Shown piece after piece: positions 63,201-64,000 of a stretch of 64,000 nt of DNA. Within the stretch, counting starts at the first letter, position 1; every line of letters begins with the position of its first letter. This DNA is from an uncultured bacterium (GTDB lineage: Bacteria > Bacteroidota > Bacteroidia > Bacteroidales > Bacteroidaceae). The DNA lies in assembly GCA_905215345.1 (NCBI GenBank), contig CAJMPR010000016.1:1-64000 (forward strand), written 5' to 3'. The notes beneath the pieces were generated by a model. It was given only the letters and a program-made list of their open reading frames with translations, did not search any database and was not told where the DNA came from. Position numbers and translations under genes: made by a program.

Positions 63201-64000
63201 ATCACCGGCAGCAATGCCCTTTACACCTGTAAGTGTTGTTGTTTCATCAACCATTACAGGCACAACTATACTTTCAGTAGTTTCTGTTGCACCGTTGCCA
63301 AGCTGACCCTTACTATTGTCACCGACTGCATATACTACGCCGTTAGCAAGTATTAGCAAGTGATTATTACCGGCTGCAATAGCAGTTGCCGCATTATTTC
63401 CACCAAATGTGCTTGCACTGTCATCTCTGCCATTTTGGAATTTAACTTGAATTGGGTATCCTCTTGAAACCTTTGTACCGTCACCAAGTTGACTATATGT
63501 ATTATCGCCCCATGTCCAAACTGTACCGTCTGCCTTTAGAGCAGCTTGGAAGTTTGTACCGGCTGCAAGCGATGAAGCAACAATGCTTTCCATCTTATCG
63601 CCCTTGACAGTAACATTAATTGTTCCGACATATCCGTTACGGCTGTTTCTGAATGTAATTACAGTTGTACCGAATGTGTTACCTGTCGGCAATACAGTTG
63701 CCGTATTACCATTTGCCGATACTGTGGCAATATTTGGAATTGATGAACTGTATTGAATATTTGCAATATCTTCTGATGCAATCTTTTGCTTATCAGCTTT
63801 ATTGAACAAATTGAAACCAATCATGTACTGTTCATATATTTCAGACATATCAATTTCAATTTTACCTGTCTTGTCAATAATAACGCTTGACGGTAGAGGT
63901 GATATTTCATCACCTGTTGATGTTTCATCTTTATATACGATTGCCTTTTGGAAAGACAATGTATTAGAATTTGTATTACCTACTTGTACAGGTGTCTTTG
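1..64000 (-). CDS. Giant modular surface protein (Ig/RCC1-propeller array plus cadherin-like stalk), partial at both ends
   Basis: A single open frame crosses the whole window. The frame was checked directly at many points: GQLG codons near 24,430, 27,315, 30,565, 38,788, 43,033, 48,925, 53,119, 58,108 and 63,487, and non-RCC1 stretches near 300-420, 2,345, 8,885, 19,745 and 22,810. All use plus-strand triplets starting at multiples of three. Order from the N-terminal side: 25 Ig-like plus RCC1 modules, a 26th Ig-like domain, about 62 cadherin-like sandwiches, a CNA-B-like domain, a divergent dockerin-like segment and a T/S/D/K tail. No transmembrane segment, signal peptide or catalytic domain was seen. 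Only about nine cysteines were noticed, which suits an exported Gram-positive protein. RCC1 propellers in secreted bacterial proteins (for example BLIP-II) are binding scaffolds, so an adhesive or binding role is inferred, not shown. Start, promoter and stop lie outside the window. Confidence 0.97.
205..425 (-). other. Divergent dockerin-like segment (tentative)
   Basis: After the CNA-B-like domain comes RIDMIPGDI, then GDSHDIIDEKDLEYFKSML (305-385). This resembles one half of a type I dockerin (a GD-start loop ending in I-x-x-x-D-L followed by a helix), but the calcium loop has extra residues and lacks the standard D-x-N-x-D-G ligands. The second half (YTMDEIFGDYADLYPDALAD) has no clear EF-hand. 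It could be a decayed dockerin that no longer binds cohesin, or an unrelated helical pair. Confidence 0.45.
425..690 (-). other. Carboxypeptidase-regulatory / CNA-B-like beta-sandwich
   Basis: About 90 residues with the order typical of these domains: TTIKGDV, then VVTVSLYKL, then VTGADGKFEFS, then YSITVRRAGYLTYYLSEIDV. The DGKFEF and KxGYL-type strands are the recognisable features. In clostridial secreted proteins such a domain often sits just before a dockerin module, as seems to be so here. It is a structural spacer with no enzymatic role; I saw no evidence for or against the isopeptide bond found in some CNA-B domains. Confidence 0.72.
705..3110 (-). repeat. Cadherin-like beta-sandwich repeats, C-terminal group (about 7)
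   Basis: End strands near 2,820 (QRYSLTIIRKSATAL), 2,555 (YVYTLFVNADKQQ), 2,130 (SEYIVNIYKTDVPIL), 1,770 (SVYTLKVIRVPYDKSN), 1,410 (GHYRVVVRRSERAQ), 1,065 (TTYVLKVIQQNTAFL) and 725 (GRYKVKVIRDNED). The last end strand leads straight into the CNA-B-like domain. Two of the repeats (2,555-3,110) are the shortest in the array, under 100 residues. Confidence 0.88.
3110..6410 (-). repeat. Cadherin-like beta-sandwich repeats, group 6 (about 9)
   Basis: End strands near 6,015 (RNYTLIVEAMSNEADL), 5,660 (KTYTFSITRIANDDYA), 5,320 (SEYAIELFKDSYI), 4,935 (ARYYSVIINRAAGP), 4,565 (ETYIIDAHRATPEH), 4,215 (KHYVVTVNRAYNKDR), 3,875 (ERYTVVINKGEDRA), 3,455 (VHYVVNVVRPDNTI) and 3,115 (SVYSLTINRRTHDT). Most repeats are 110-125 residues. 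One cysteine is at 5,115. Confidence 0.87.
6410..9660 (-). repeat. Cadherin-like beta-sandwich repeats, group 5 (about 9)
   Basis: End strands near 9,315 (VILRLIRKDGGDI), 8,905 (KEYNLNIRRESNDAAL), 8,470 (TYYRLDIINTPVGT), 8,160 (NPYTLRILKLDEAD), 7,810 (KTYTVLINKSAIDNI), 7,485 (GAYYLNINYIPVDMSL), 7,075 (KQYTIMVHHRSNDADL), 6,730 (KDYRIKINRNQREL) and 6,410 (QDFRLTIIPAGTDD). One cysteine is at 8,487. No catalytic or binding motif was recognised. Confidence 0.87.
9660..13140 (-). repeat. Cadherin-like beta-sandwich repeats, group 4 (about 9, some with insertions)
   Basis: End strands near 12,800 (EKYTIILVPQIN), 12,475 (STLRIFIKNAVVNL), 12,130 (KAYSLDIVKANL), 11,695 (KIYNLFVSQMYKDED), 11,280 (HYRIKIYRKSSDASI), 10,905 (SHVVDITTVSADSD), 10,480 (KYYEVRLYTMDKDN), 10,040 (KQYRLLLERVSNDRTL) and 9,670 (KVYTLTLTRKNNDLAL). 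Several repeats here exceed 130 residues. The one around 10,550-10,700 carries a Tyr/Lys/Asn-rich insert (NDNQQYQYVYGKGN), and the one around 11,900 has a Tyr-rich strand (GYYVRYGYIPNDGS). Confidence 0.86.
13140..16430 (-). repeat. Cadherin-like beta-sandwich repeats, group 3 (about 10)
   Basis: End strands near 16,130 (TRNLVITKGDSKL), 15,785 (ALYPLWLNKVSSN), 15,447 (HKVTLVRQSDVAEL), 15,145 (DYMLVLERADYV), 14,780 (YRYTLKLERQNL), 14,440 (KTIYLNVYKANED), 14,115 (TEYKVNVYVANLEL), 13,780 (SYVRIYKKDDNNN), 13,465 (KTYTLTIYRANTSL) and 13,150 (KAYLRISGINDKTD). One cysteine is at 15,678. Copies differ enough that the pattern, not close identity, defines the repeat, so the array is old. Confidence 0.88.
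16430..19715 (-). repeat. Cadherin-like beta-sandwich repeats, group 2 (about 10)
   Basis: End strands near 19,505 (IILNINKKSEDANI), 19,155 (KKYILNVELHT), 18,865 (QEYKILVHA), 18,495 (YYTLILTRKNETAEL), 18,150 (KAYTLRISTKSGN), 17,785 (QDYILRLQGVDDDV), 17,465 (KTYVIALYTASHN), 17,135 (QVYTLNITRDRD), 16,810 (KTYKLQILYAGDDD) and 16,420 (EHYILTLTRRMPEL). Spacing is 290-390 bp. Between end strands the order is regular: a start strand such as IDQIIIEE, a central A-x-V-x-I strand, a G/N turn, then a V-x-V/I-x-A-E-D/N-G segment before the next end strand. Confidence 0.88.
19715..19800 (-). other. Acidic Thr/Pro linker inside the stalk
   Basis: About 25 residues of low-complexity sequence (DEGEEGDGTETPTTPETPSE) between two sandwiches. 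It is the only such linker noticed between about 23.2 kb and 0.2 kb. Its composition predicts a flexible, glycosylatable or protease-accessible hinge. The frame is the same on both sides. Confidence 0.85.
19805..22690 (-). repeat. Cadherin-like beta-sandwich repeats, N-terminal group (about 8)
   Basis: Each repeat ends in a strand of the form Y-x-L-x-I-x-R/K followed by an acidic turn and the first strand of the next repeat. End strands are seen near 22,265 (KDYILYIYKES), 21,930 (GEYILDIIKV), 21,635 (KTIRIYKNSAD), 21,270 (ESYKLAVIKN), 20,925 (DYILTVLYVKD), 20,530 (QVYKLYIKLQSAD) and 20,000 (SYLMIRGDKSD). The pattern matches the bacterial cadherin-like beta-sandwich family (Pfam Cadherin-like, PF12733 type). 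These repeats are longer (110-170 residues) than later ones. The group is set off from the rest by the acidic linker at 19.75 kb. Confidence 0.82.
22690..23165 (-). other. Transition domain at the start of the cadherin-like stalk
   Basis: About 155 residues between the last Ig-like spacer and the first clear cadherin-like repeat. It starts with an acidic stretch (YYDIEDPEKEGE). Strand patterns such as GSLRIRSRV and VTLYYLDF follow, and it ends in a TKLAIIGKSSDATI motif like the end of a cadherin-like repeat. One cysteine is at 22,830. It is probably a divergent first sandwich or two fused ones; I do not recognise a specific family. Confidence 0.6.
23165..23475 (-). other. Ig-like domain 26, closing the propeller array
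   Basis: This has the same outline as the preceding spacers (RFYVTTPENTN, an ITFDKTTQNVTGV strand pair, GTAMLVIT), but it is not followed by RCC1 repeats. It caps the last propeller and joins it to the sandwich stalk. Confidence 0.75.
23480..25095 (-). repeat. Module 25: Ig-like domain plus seven-blade RCC1 propeller (last propeller)
   Basis: The Ig-like domain is at about 24,750-25,095 (KFNLLLD, GLTQIVV). Blades: 24,670 VWTFGSN, 24,455 VYTWGLN, 24,265 VYAWGWN, 24,100 VWAWGSN, 23,920 VLTWGEN, 23,750 IAVWGDG, 23,535 VYGFGIN. Five of the seven blades keep WG (blades 1 and 7 have FG), and most keep GQLG or a close variant. No RCC1 repeat was seen at lower coordinates. Confidence 0.91.
25100..26530 (-). 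repeat. Module 24: Ig-like domain plus seven-blade RCC1 propeller that has lost most WG tryptophans
   Basis: The Ig-like domain is at about 26,190-26,530 (AFNVYTA, GIAYVKV). Blades: 26,100 VWGFGVN, 25,950 VWATGNN, 25,780 VYAWGDN, 25,630 VYATGNY, 25,470 ASFGDN, 25,325 LYVFGDN, 25,155 VYGFGDY. Only blade 3 keeps Trp-Gly; the others have FG or TG, yet five of seven retain GQLG. This is a systematic core substitution, not decay. Confidence 0.88.
26540..27890 (-). repeat. Module 23: Ig-like domain plus seven-blade RCC1 propeller with degenerate central blades
   Basis: The Ig-like domain is at about 27,590-27,890 (AFNLLG, ILTVSEATP). Blades: 27,505 VWTWGDN, 27,337 LYAWGDN, 27,175 VYGFGER, 27,063 VWRIDES, 26,935 VWAYDDN, 26,745 VYGWGDN, 26,592 VWGEGEN. 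Blade 4 is short and has no WG or GQLG; blade 5 has AYD. As in module 22, the weakest blades are 3 and 4. Confidence 0.85.
27895..29455 (-). repeat. Module 22: Ig-like domain plus seven-blade RCC1 propeller with two degenerate blades
   Basis: The Ig-like domain is at about 29,095-29,455. Blades: 29,005 VWTWGKN, 28,835 VWTWGDN, 28,580 TFAFGNA, 28,450 VWELPTD, 28,300 VLAWGAG, 28,110 VYTWGSN, 27,945 MWTYGLN. Blades 3 and 4 lack the GQLG turn, and blade 4 has also lost the Gly after Trp. Both are placed by spacing and by the DGTVY-like strand before them. Confidence 0.86.
29460..31170 (-). repeat. Module 21: Ig-like domain plus seven-blade RCC1 propeller
   Basis: The Ig-like domain is short, at about 30,880-31,170 (FSVYTD, IAKVTVDS, GETRVVA). 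Blades: 30,785 VWAWGNN, 30,585 VYAWGDN, 30,420 VYTWGRN, 30,240 VYTVGGN, 29,980 VYTWGDA, 29,685 AFAWGSN, 29,505 VYTWGQN. The loop before blade 5 includes a Tyr/Asn/Arg-rich stretch (KYHYTGNTNPDG, near 30,050). Confidence 0.9.
31175..32920 (-). repeat. Module 20: Ig-like domain plus seven-blade RCC1 propeller
   Basis: The Ig-like domain is at about 32,600-32,920 (KFNVFDK, VAEIDNDGNI, STRMIV). Blades: 32,510 VYTWGDN, 32,345 VWSWGRN, 32,128 VYVWGSN, 31,955 VYITGSN, 31,715 VYAYGNN, 31,410 VYMWGTN, 31,220 VYTWGYN. Loops between blades 4-6 are long, with blades 5 and 6 about 300 bp apart instead of about 160. Confidence 0.9.
32925..34485 (-). repeat. Module 19: Ig-like domain plus seven-blade RCC1 propeller
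   Basis: The Ig-like domain is at about 34,165-34,485 (GFNLYED, IASVDGYGQV, TYVEISA). Blades: 34,060 LYAWGDN, 33,835 LYTWGRN, 33,610 VFAWGSN, 33,450 VLAWGSN, 33,275 YYVWGNN, 33,120 VNVIGDN, 32,955 IRTVGNN. The last two blades have IG and VG in place of WG but keep the NGKLA and GQLG turns. Confidence 0.89.
34490..36010 (-). repeat. Module 18: Ig-like domain plus seven-blade RCC1 propeller
   Basis: The Ig-like domain is at about 35,690-36,010 (FNLLSG, IVEVDSSTG, GTTYVIV). Blades: 35,587 VWAWGGN, 35,414 VWAWGRN, 35,205 VYGSGDN, 35,045 VYSQGKG, 34,860 VWVWGAN, 34,720 PIMGGLA, 34,535 VWAFGKN. Only blades 1, 2 and 5 keep WG. Blade 6 is recognised mainly by its GQLG turn and spacing. Confidence 0.86.
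36015..37695 (-). repeat. Module 17: Ig-like domain plus seven-blade RCC1 propeller
   Basis: The Ig-like domain is at about 37,315-37,695 (FTLFGES, VAEFEANPSG). Blades: 37,220 VWSWGNN, 37,037 VYAWGTG, 36,787 IFGWGYN, 36,613 IITWGDN, 36,466 VAMWGDL, 36,262 LWSAGMY, 36,073 VWAYGNN. The later blades drift from consensus (SAG, AYG). One of the window's rare cysteines (36,342) lies in the loop before blade 6. Confidence 0.89.
37700..39340 (-). repeat. Module 16: Ig-like domain plus seven-blade RCC1 propeller
   Basis: The Ig-like domain is at about 38,930-39,340 (FNLITG, VAVVSNDGV, GTTYIVV). Blades: 38,809 LYTWGDN, 38,650 VYAWGRN, 38,497 IYAFGDG, 38,342 IIAWGEN, 38,196 VWAWGSN, 38,010 SRVRGNN, 37,770 IYAWGDN. 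Blade 6 has RG in place of WG and an Asp/Asn-rich insertion (NNQIDDKNG) before its GQLG. Blade 3 has lost the turn. Confidence 0.89.
39345..41105 (-). repeat. Module 15: long Ig-like domain plus seven-blade RCC1 propeller
   Basis: The Ig-like spacer is long (about 40,560-41,105, near 180 residues). Its later strands (LFSVDDNW, AVTTLIV) fit the family, but the first half is less typical. Blades: 40,474 VWTWGDN, 40,305 VYTWGRG, 40,125 VWMFGNN, 39,939 VWAWGDN, 39,762 PWAWGDN, 39,564 VVTWGKN, 39,400 VYSIGNN. Blade 6 lacks GQLG, and blades 3 and 7 have FG and IG in place of WG. Confidence 0.9.
41110..42725 (-). repeat. Module 14: Ig-like domain plus seven-blade RCC1 propeller
   Basis: The Ig-like domain is at about 42,320-42,725 (LTFTSSNPS, AVTVDSNGTV, SAIITV). 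Blades: 42,246 VWAWGDN, 42,058 LYVWGNN, 41,876 AYTWGEN, 41,647 VYAWGDN, 41,480 VYAWGDN, 41,309 VYSWGNN, 41,158 MYAWGKN. All seven keep WG. GQLG appears in blades 1, 2 and 4 and close variants (NQLG, GVMG, GQIG) in the others. Confidence 0.92.
42725..43875 (-). repeat. Module 13: Ig-like domain plus only five RCC1 repeats
   Basis: The Ig-like domain is at about 43,465-43,875 (DFNLFAS, IMSVNETTG, GTTVIKV). Only five RCC1 repeats follow before the next Ig-like domain: 43,373 IYTWGSD, 43,213 VYSWGVN, 43,055 VYAWGNN, 42,902 VYTWGNG, 42,759 TYAWGEG. The last two lack GQLG. The reading frame stays open and the join to Ig-like domain 14 is clean, so two blades seem to be missing rather than merely unrecognisable; the interval has no room for them. 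Confidence 0.87.
43880..45395 (-). repeat. Module 12: Ig-like domain plus seven-blade RCC1 propeller (near consensus)
   Basis: The Ig-like domain is at about 44,990-45,395 and has a Gly/Ser linker-like stretch (STGGSGGSTV, near 45,180). Blades: 44,903 VWTWGNN, 44,739 VYTWGAN, 44,586 VYVWGNN, 44,428 VYTWGAN, 44,261 AYLWGAN, 44,105 VYAWGNN, 43,925 VYGWGQN. All seven keep WG and a GQLG, YQLG or SQMG turn, and loops are short, so this is among the best models for the family here. Confidence 0.92.
45400..46945 (-). repeat. Module 11: Ig-like domain plus seven-blade RCC1 propeller
   Basis: The Ig-like domain is at about 46,565-46,945 (RFNVLG, VAVVNGKTI, GTTYIKI). The usual entry into the propeller follows (FTAPMVAAG). 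Blades: 46,479 VWSWGSN, 46,312 VYAWGSG, 46,162 VYAWGSN, 45,965 VYTWGRN, 45,790 VWTWGYN, 45,613 IYAWGDN, 45,449 IYTWGHN. Only blade 1 departs from the GQLG-type turn (HNKVS). Confidence 0.9.
46950..48330 (-). repeat. Module 10: Ig-like domain plus compact seven-blade RCC1 propeller
   Basis: The Ig-like domain is at about 47,910-48,330 (AFNLYFD, AIEVTSANS). It is followed by SLPEASLST in place of the usual PMVAAG entry. Blades: 47,841 VSAWGDN, 47,661 VYAWGTN, 47,491 VYVWGEV, 47,345 VWTWGSN, 47,198 VYTWGGG, 47,091 AYAWNKN, 46,980 VYTWGEN. This is the most compact set of seven. Blade 6 is reduced to about 35 residues and has lost both WG and GQLG. Confidence 0.87.
48330..49925 (-). repeat. Module 9: Ig-like domain plus seven-blade RCC1 propeller
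   Basis: The Ig-like domain is at about 49,465-49,925 (GFNLAF, NIATVEMNG, GETTLML). Blades: 49,382 VWTWGRG, 49,212 VYTWGYN, 49,105 VKYWSYG, 48,966 VWTWSSN, 48,711 VFAWGDN, 48,552 VWAWGDN, 48,374 VWTWGSN. Blades 2 and 3 are short (about 35 residues each) and weak: blade 2 has SDSYP in place of GQLG, and blade 3 has WSYG. A Gly-rich stretch (GALNGGAGG) lies before blade 7. Confidence 0.88.
49930..51935 (-). repeat. Module 8: Ig-like domain plus seven-blade RCC1 propeller with large aromatic/His inserts
   Basis: The largest module. The Ig-like domain is at about 51,495-51,935 (GFNVAE, NVATIENG, SSTTISVQ). Blades: 51,415 VWSWGKN, 51,260 VYMWGYN, 50,979 VYAWGDN, 50,730 AYTWGKN, 50,413 LFTWGNG, 50,273 VWAWGDK, 49,953 VWSWGTG. 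Three loops are expanded with unusual composition. At 51,095-51,200 the insert is Trp/Tyr/His-rich (WWDYCWSPDSHYDHYH); at 50,880-50,945 it is GYMGHYRYYLCSG; at 50,580-50,690 it is Tyr/Lys-rich. Blade 6 has a Pro-rich turn (TPPPYL). Confidence 0.9.
51940..53660 (-). repeat. Module 7: Ig-like domain plus seven-blade RCC1 propeller
   Basis: The Ig-like domain is at about 53,225-53,660 (VEVVYVDG, NSAVITV). Blades: 53,142 LWTWGDN, 52,897 VYIWGNV, 52,768 VYSWGAN, 52,588 LWTWGAN, 52,382 VYTWGSN, 52,195 MYVSGRN, 51,977 VWSWGAN. Blade 2 lacks a GQLG turn, and blade 6 has SG in place of WG plus an Asp-rich stretch before KLG. Blade 1 has an enlarged outer loop (53,040-53,115, with the motif HRNFTYTG). 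Confidence 0.9.
53665..55440 (-). repeat. Module 6: Ig-like domain plus seven-blade RCC1 propeller
   Basis: The Ig-like domain is at about 55,000-55,440 (MAFNLR, KIAEVDVNTG, GKTTITAYA). Blades: 54,914 VWTWGQD, 54,750 IYAWGSN, 54,558 VWSWGRN, 54,300 VLSWGVD, 54,082 VLTAGDN, 53,915 LWAWGDN, 53,705 VWSWGNN. A Thr-rich loop (TDTETTTATDGSTVT, near 54,430) lies between blades 3 and 4. Blade 5 has AG in place of WG. Confidence 0.9.
55440..57240 (-). repeat. Module 5: enlarged Ig-like domain plus seven-blade RCC1 propeller
   Basis: This is the longest Ig-like spacer of the array (about 56,655-57,240, near 195 residues). Extra acidic segments lie around 56,700-57,020 (DRFDPNDNTSWVDPYDQNGD and a DDHHAYAGY stretch). 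The core strands TVAIINED and GSTVISA are kept. Blades: 56,579 VWTWGRN, 56,402 LYTWGDN, 56,197 LYSWGAN, 56,027 VWSWGRN, 55,824 VYAWGDN, 55,655 IYAWGDN, 55,481 LWALGNN. Blades 1-5 and 7 end in GQLG; blade 6 has SQYH instead. Confidence 0.9.
57240..59030 (-). repeat. Module 4: Ig-like domain plus seven-blade RCC1 propeller
   Basis: The Ig-like domain is at about 58,560-59,030 and is longer than average. It contains TVATVSEENG, and a Gly/Ser/Thr-rich stretch follows it (NSTSRDGSGF). Blades: 58,492 VYAWGRN, 58,296 VWAWGLN, 58,131 VYSWGDN, 57,911 VYVWGIN, 57,682 VFAIGLN, 57,480 VWAWGDN, 57,291 VYMWGIN. Blade 5 replaces the Trp of WG with Ile. Confidence 0.9.
59030..60690 (-). repeat. Module 3: Ig-like domain plus seven-blade RCC1 propeller
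   Basis: The Ig-like domain is at about 60,310-60,690 (SIAVVSSTG, GETTIRV). Blades: 60,238 VWAWGVN, 60,069 VYGWGSG, 59,847 VYAWGAN, 59,679 VYAWGQN, 59,402 VYTWGYN, 59,246 VYTWGSA, 59,084 IYAWGNN. Blade 4 has a long insertion before its GYLG turn (59,520-59,670) that is rich in Asn, Arg and Tyr. Blade 6 keeps WG but lacks the GQLG turn. Confidence 0.9.
60690..62335 (-). repeat. Module 2: Ig-like domain plus seven-blade RCC1 propeller with His/Asp-rich loop
   Basis: The Ig-like domain is at about 61,975-62,335 and includes a His cluster (YKHHHMYGFN, near 62,180) and the strand NVATVANG. Blades: 61,903 VWTWGSN, 61,750 VYAWGNN, 61,563 VYAWGDN, 61,341 VWTWGLN, 61,163 MYSWGYN, 61,014 VYTWGWN, 60,768 VYAWGSN. 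The loop between blades 6 and 7 is lengthened by a His/Asp/Tyr-rich insert at about 60,903-60,962 (LHHHDSYSHDHW). Confidence 0.9.
62345..64000 (-). repeat. Module 1: Ig-like domain plus seven-blade RCC1 propeller
   Basis: The right edge opens with the end of a preceding RCC1 repeat (DTPVQVG), so the array continues outside the window. The Ig-like domain spans about 63,600-63,975 and carries GFNLF, IATVSANG and GTTVITF strands. Blades, by position of the WG motif: 63,510 VWTWGDN, 63,325 VYAVGDN, 63,156 VYAWGSN, 62,958 VYTWGDN, 62,758 VWAWGDN, 62,556 LYGWGYN and 62,380 VYTWSRN. Six of the seven end in GQLG, SQLG, RQIG or WQLG. The loop before blade 5 is strongly acidic (SPEEEENVAPAG, near 62,860). 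Confidence 0.9.

Noticed and set aside
24000..63600. Regularly spaced, nearly identical short repeats resembling a CRISPR array
   Set aside because: The repeats encode the WG-N-GQLG turn in frame, vary by synonymous changes, and the 100-200 bp between them is coding sequence of the same protein.
1..64000. Possible eukaryotic origin because of RCC1 repeats
   Set aside because: There are no introns over 64 kb, and cadherin-like sandwiches, CNA-B-like and dockerin-like domains are bacterial. Bacterial RCC1 propellers such as BLIP-II are known.
1..64000. Possible pseudogene or several genes joined
   Set aside because: No stop or frameshift was seen, the same frame holds at every checked site, and even degenerate blades stay in frame.
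1..64000. Promoters, terminators, riboswitches, tRNA or rRNA genes, insertion sequences, attachment sites
   Set aside because: None was seen. The whole window is coding, and apparent hairpins or AT-rich boxes fall inside conserved protein motifs.

Overview
The window lies inside one giant protein-coding gene on the minus strand. Reverse-complement codons whose plus-strand triplets start at positions divisible by 3 read as sensible protein from the right edge to the left edge. I found no in-frame stop, frameshift, intergenic gap, RNA gene or second gene. About 21,332 codons are visible (roughly 2.3 MDa at 110 Da per residue), and both the start and the stop codon lie outside the window. All coordinates and counts were read by eye; nothing was computed or searched. 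The DNA is AT-rich.

In protein order (high to low coordinates) the gene has three parts. (1) From 64,000 to about 23,170 there are 25 successive modules, each an Ig-like beta-sandwich of about 120 residues followed by a set of RCC1-type repeats (consensus VWxWGxNxxGQLGxGT). I count seven repeats in 24 sets and five in set 13, about 173 in total. Seven RCC1 repeats make one closed seven-bladed beta-propeller, so this part should be a string of propellers separated by Ig-like spacers, closed by a 26th Ig-like domain. (2) From about 23,170 to 705 there are about 62 cadherin-like beta-sandwich repeats of about 100-130 residues, interrupted only by one acidic Thr/Pro linker near 19.75 kb. (3) From about 705 to 1 there is a carboxypeptidase-regulatory/CNA-B-like sandwich, a divergent dockerin-like helix, and a Thr/Ser/Asp/Lys-rich tail built from a 57-bp tandem repeat that runs off the left edge.

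The families (secreted RCC1 propellers, cadherin-like sandwiches, a CNA-B plus dockerin-like C-terminus), the near absence of cysteine and the AT-rich coding suggest a Gram-positive anaerobe of the Clostridia (Bacillota), plausibly from a gut or rumen. That placement is inference; no taxonomic marker is present. The simplest reading is a very long extracellular fibre: a beta-sandwich stalk towards the C-terminal anchor and a distal array of propellers presenting binding faces. The signal peptide and the final anchor (LPXTG, SLH or another type) are not in the window.
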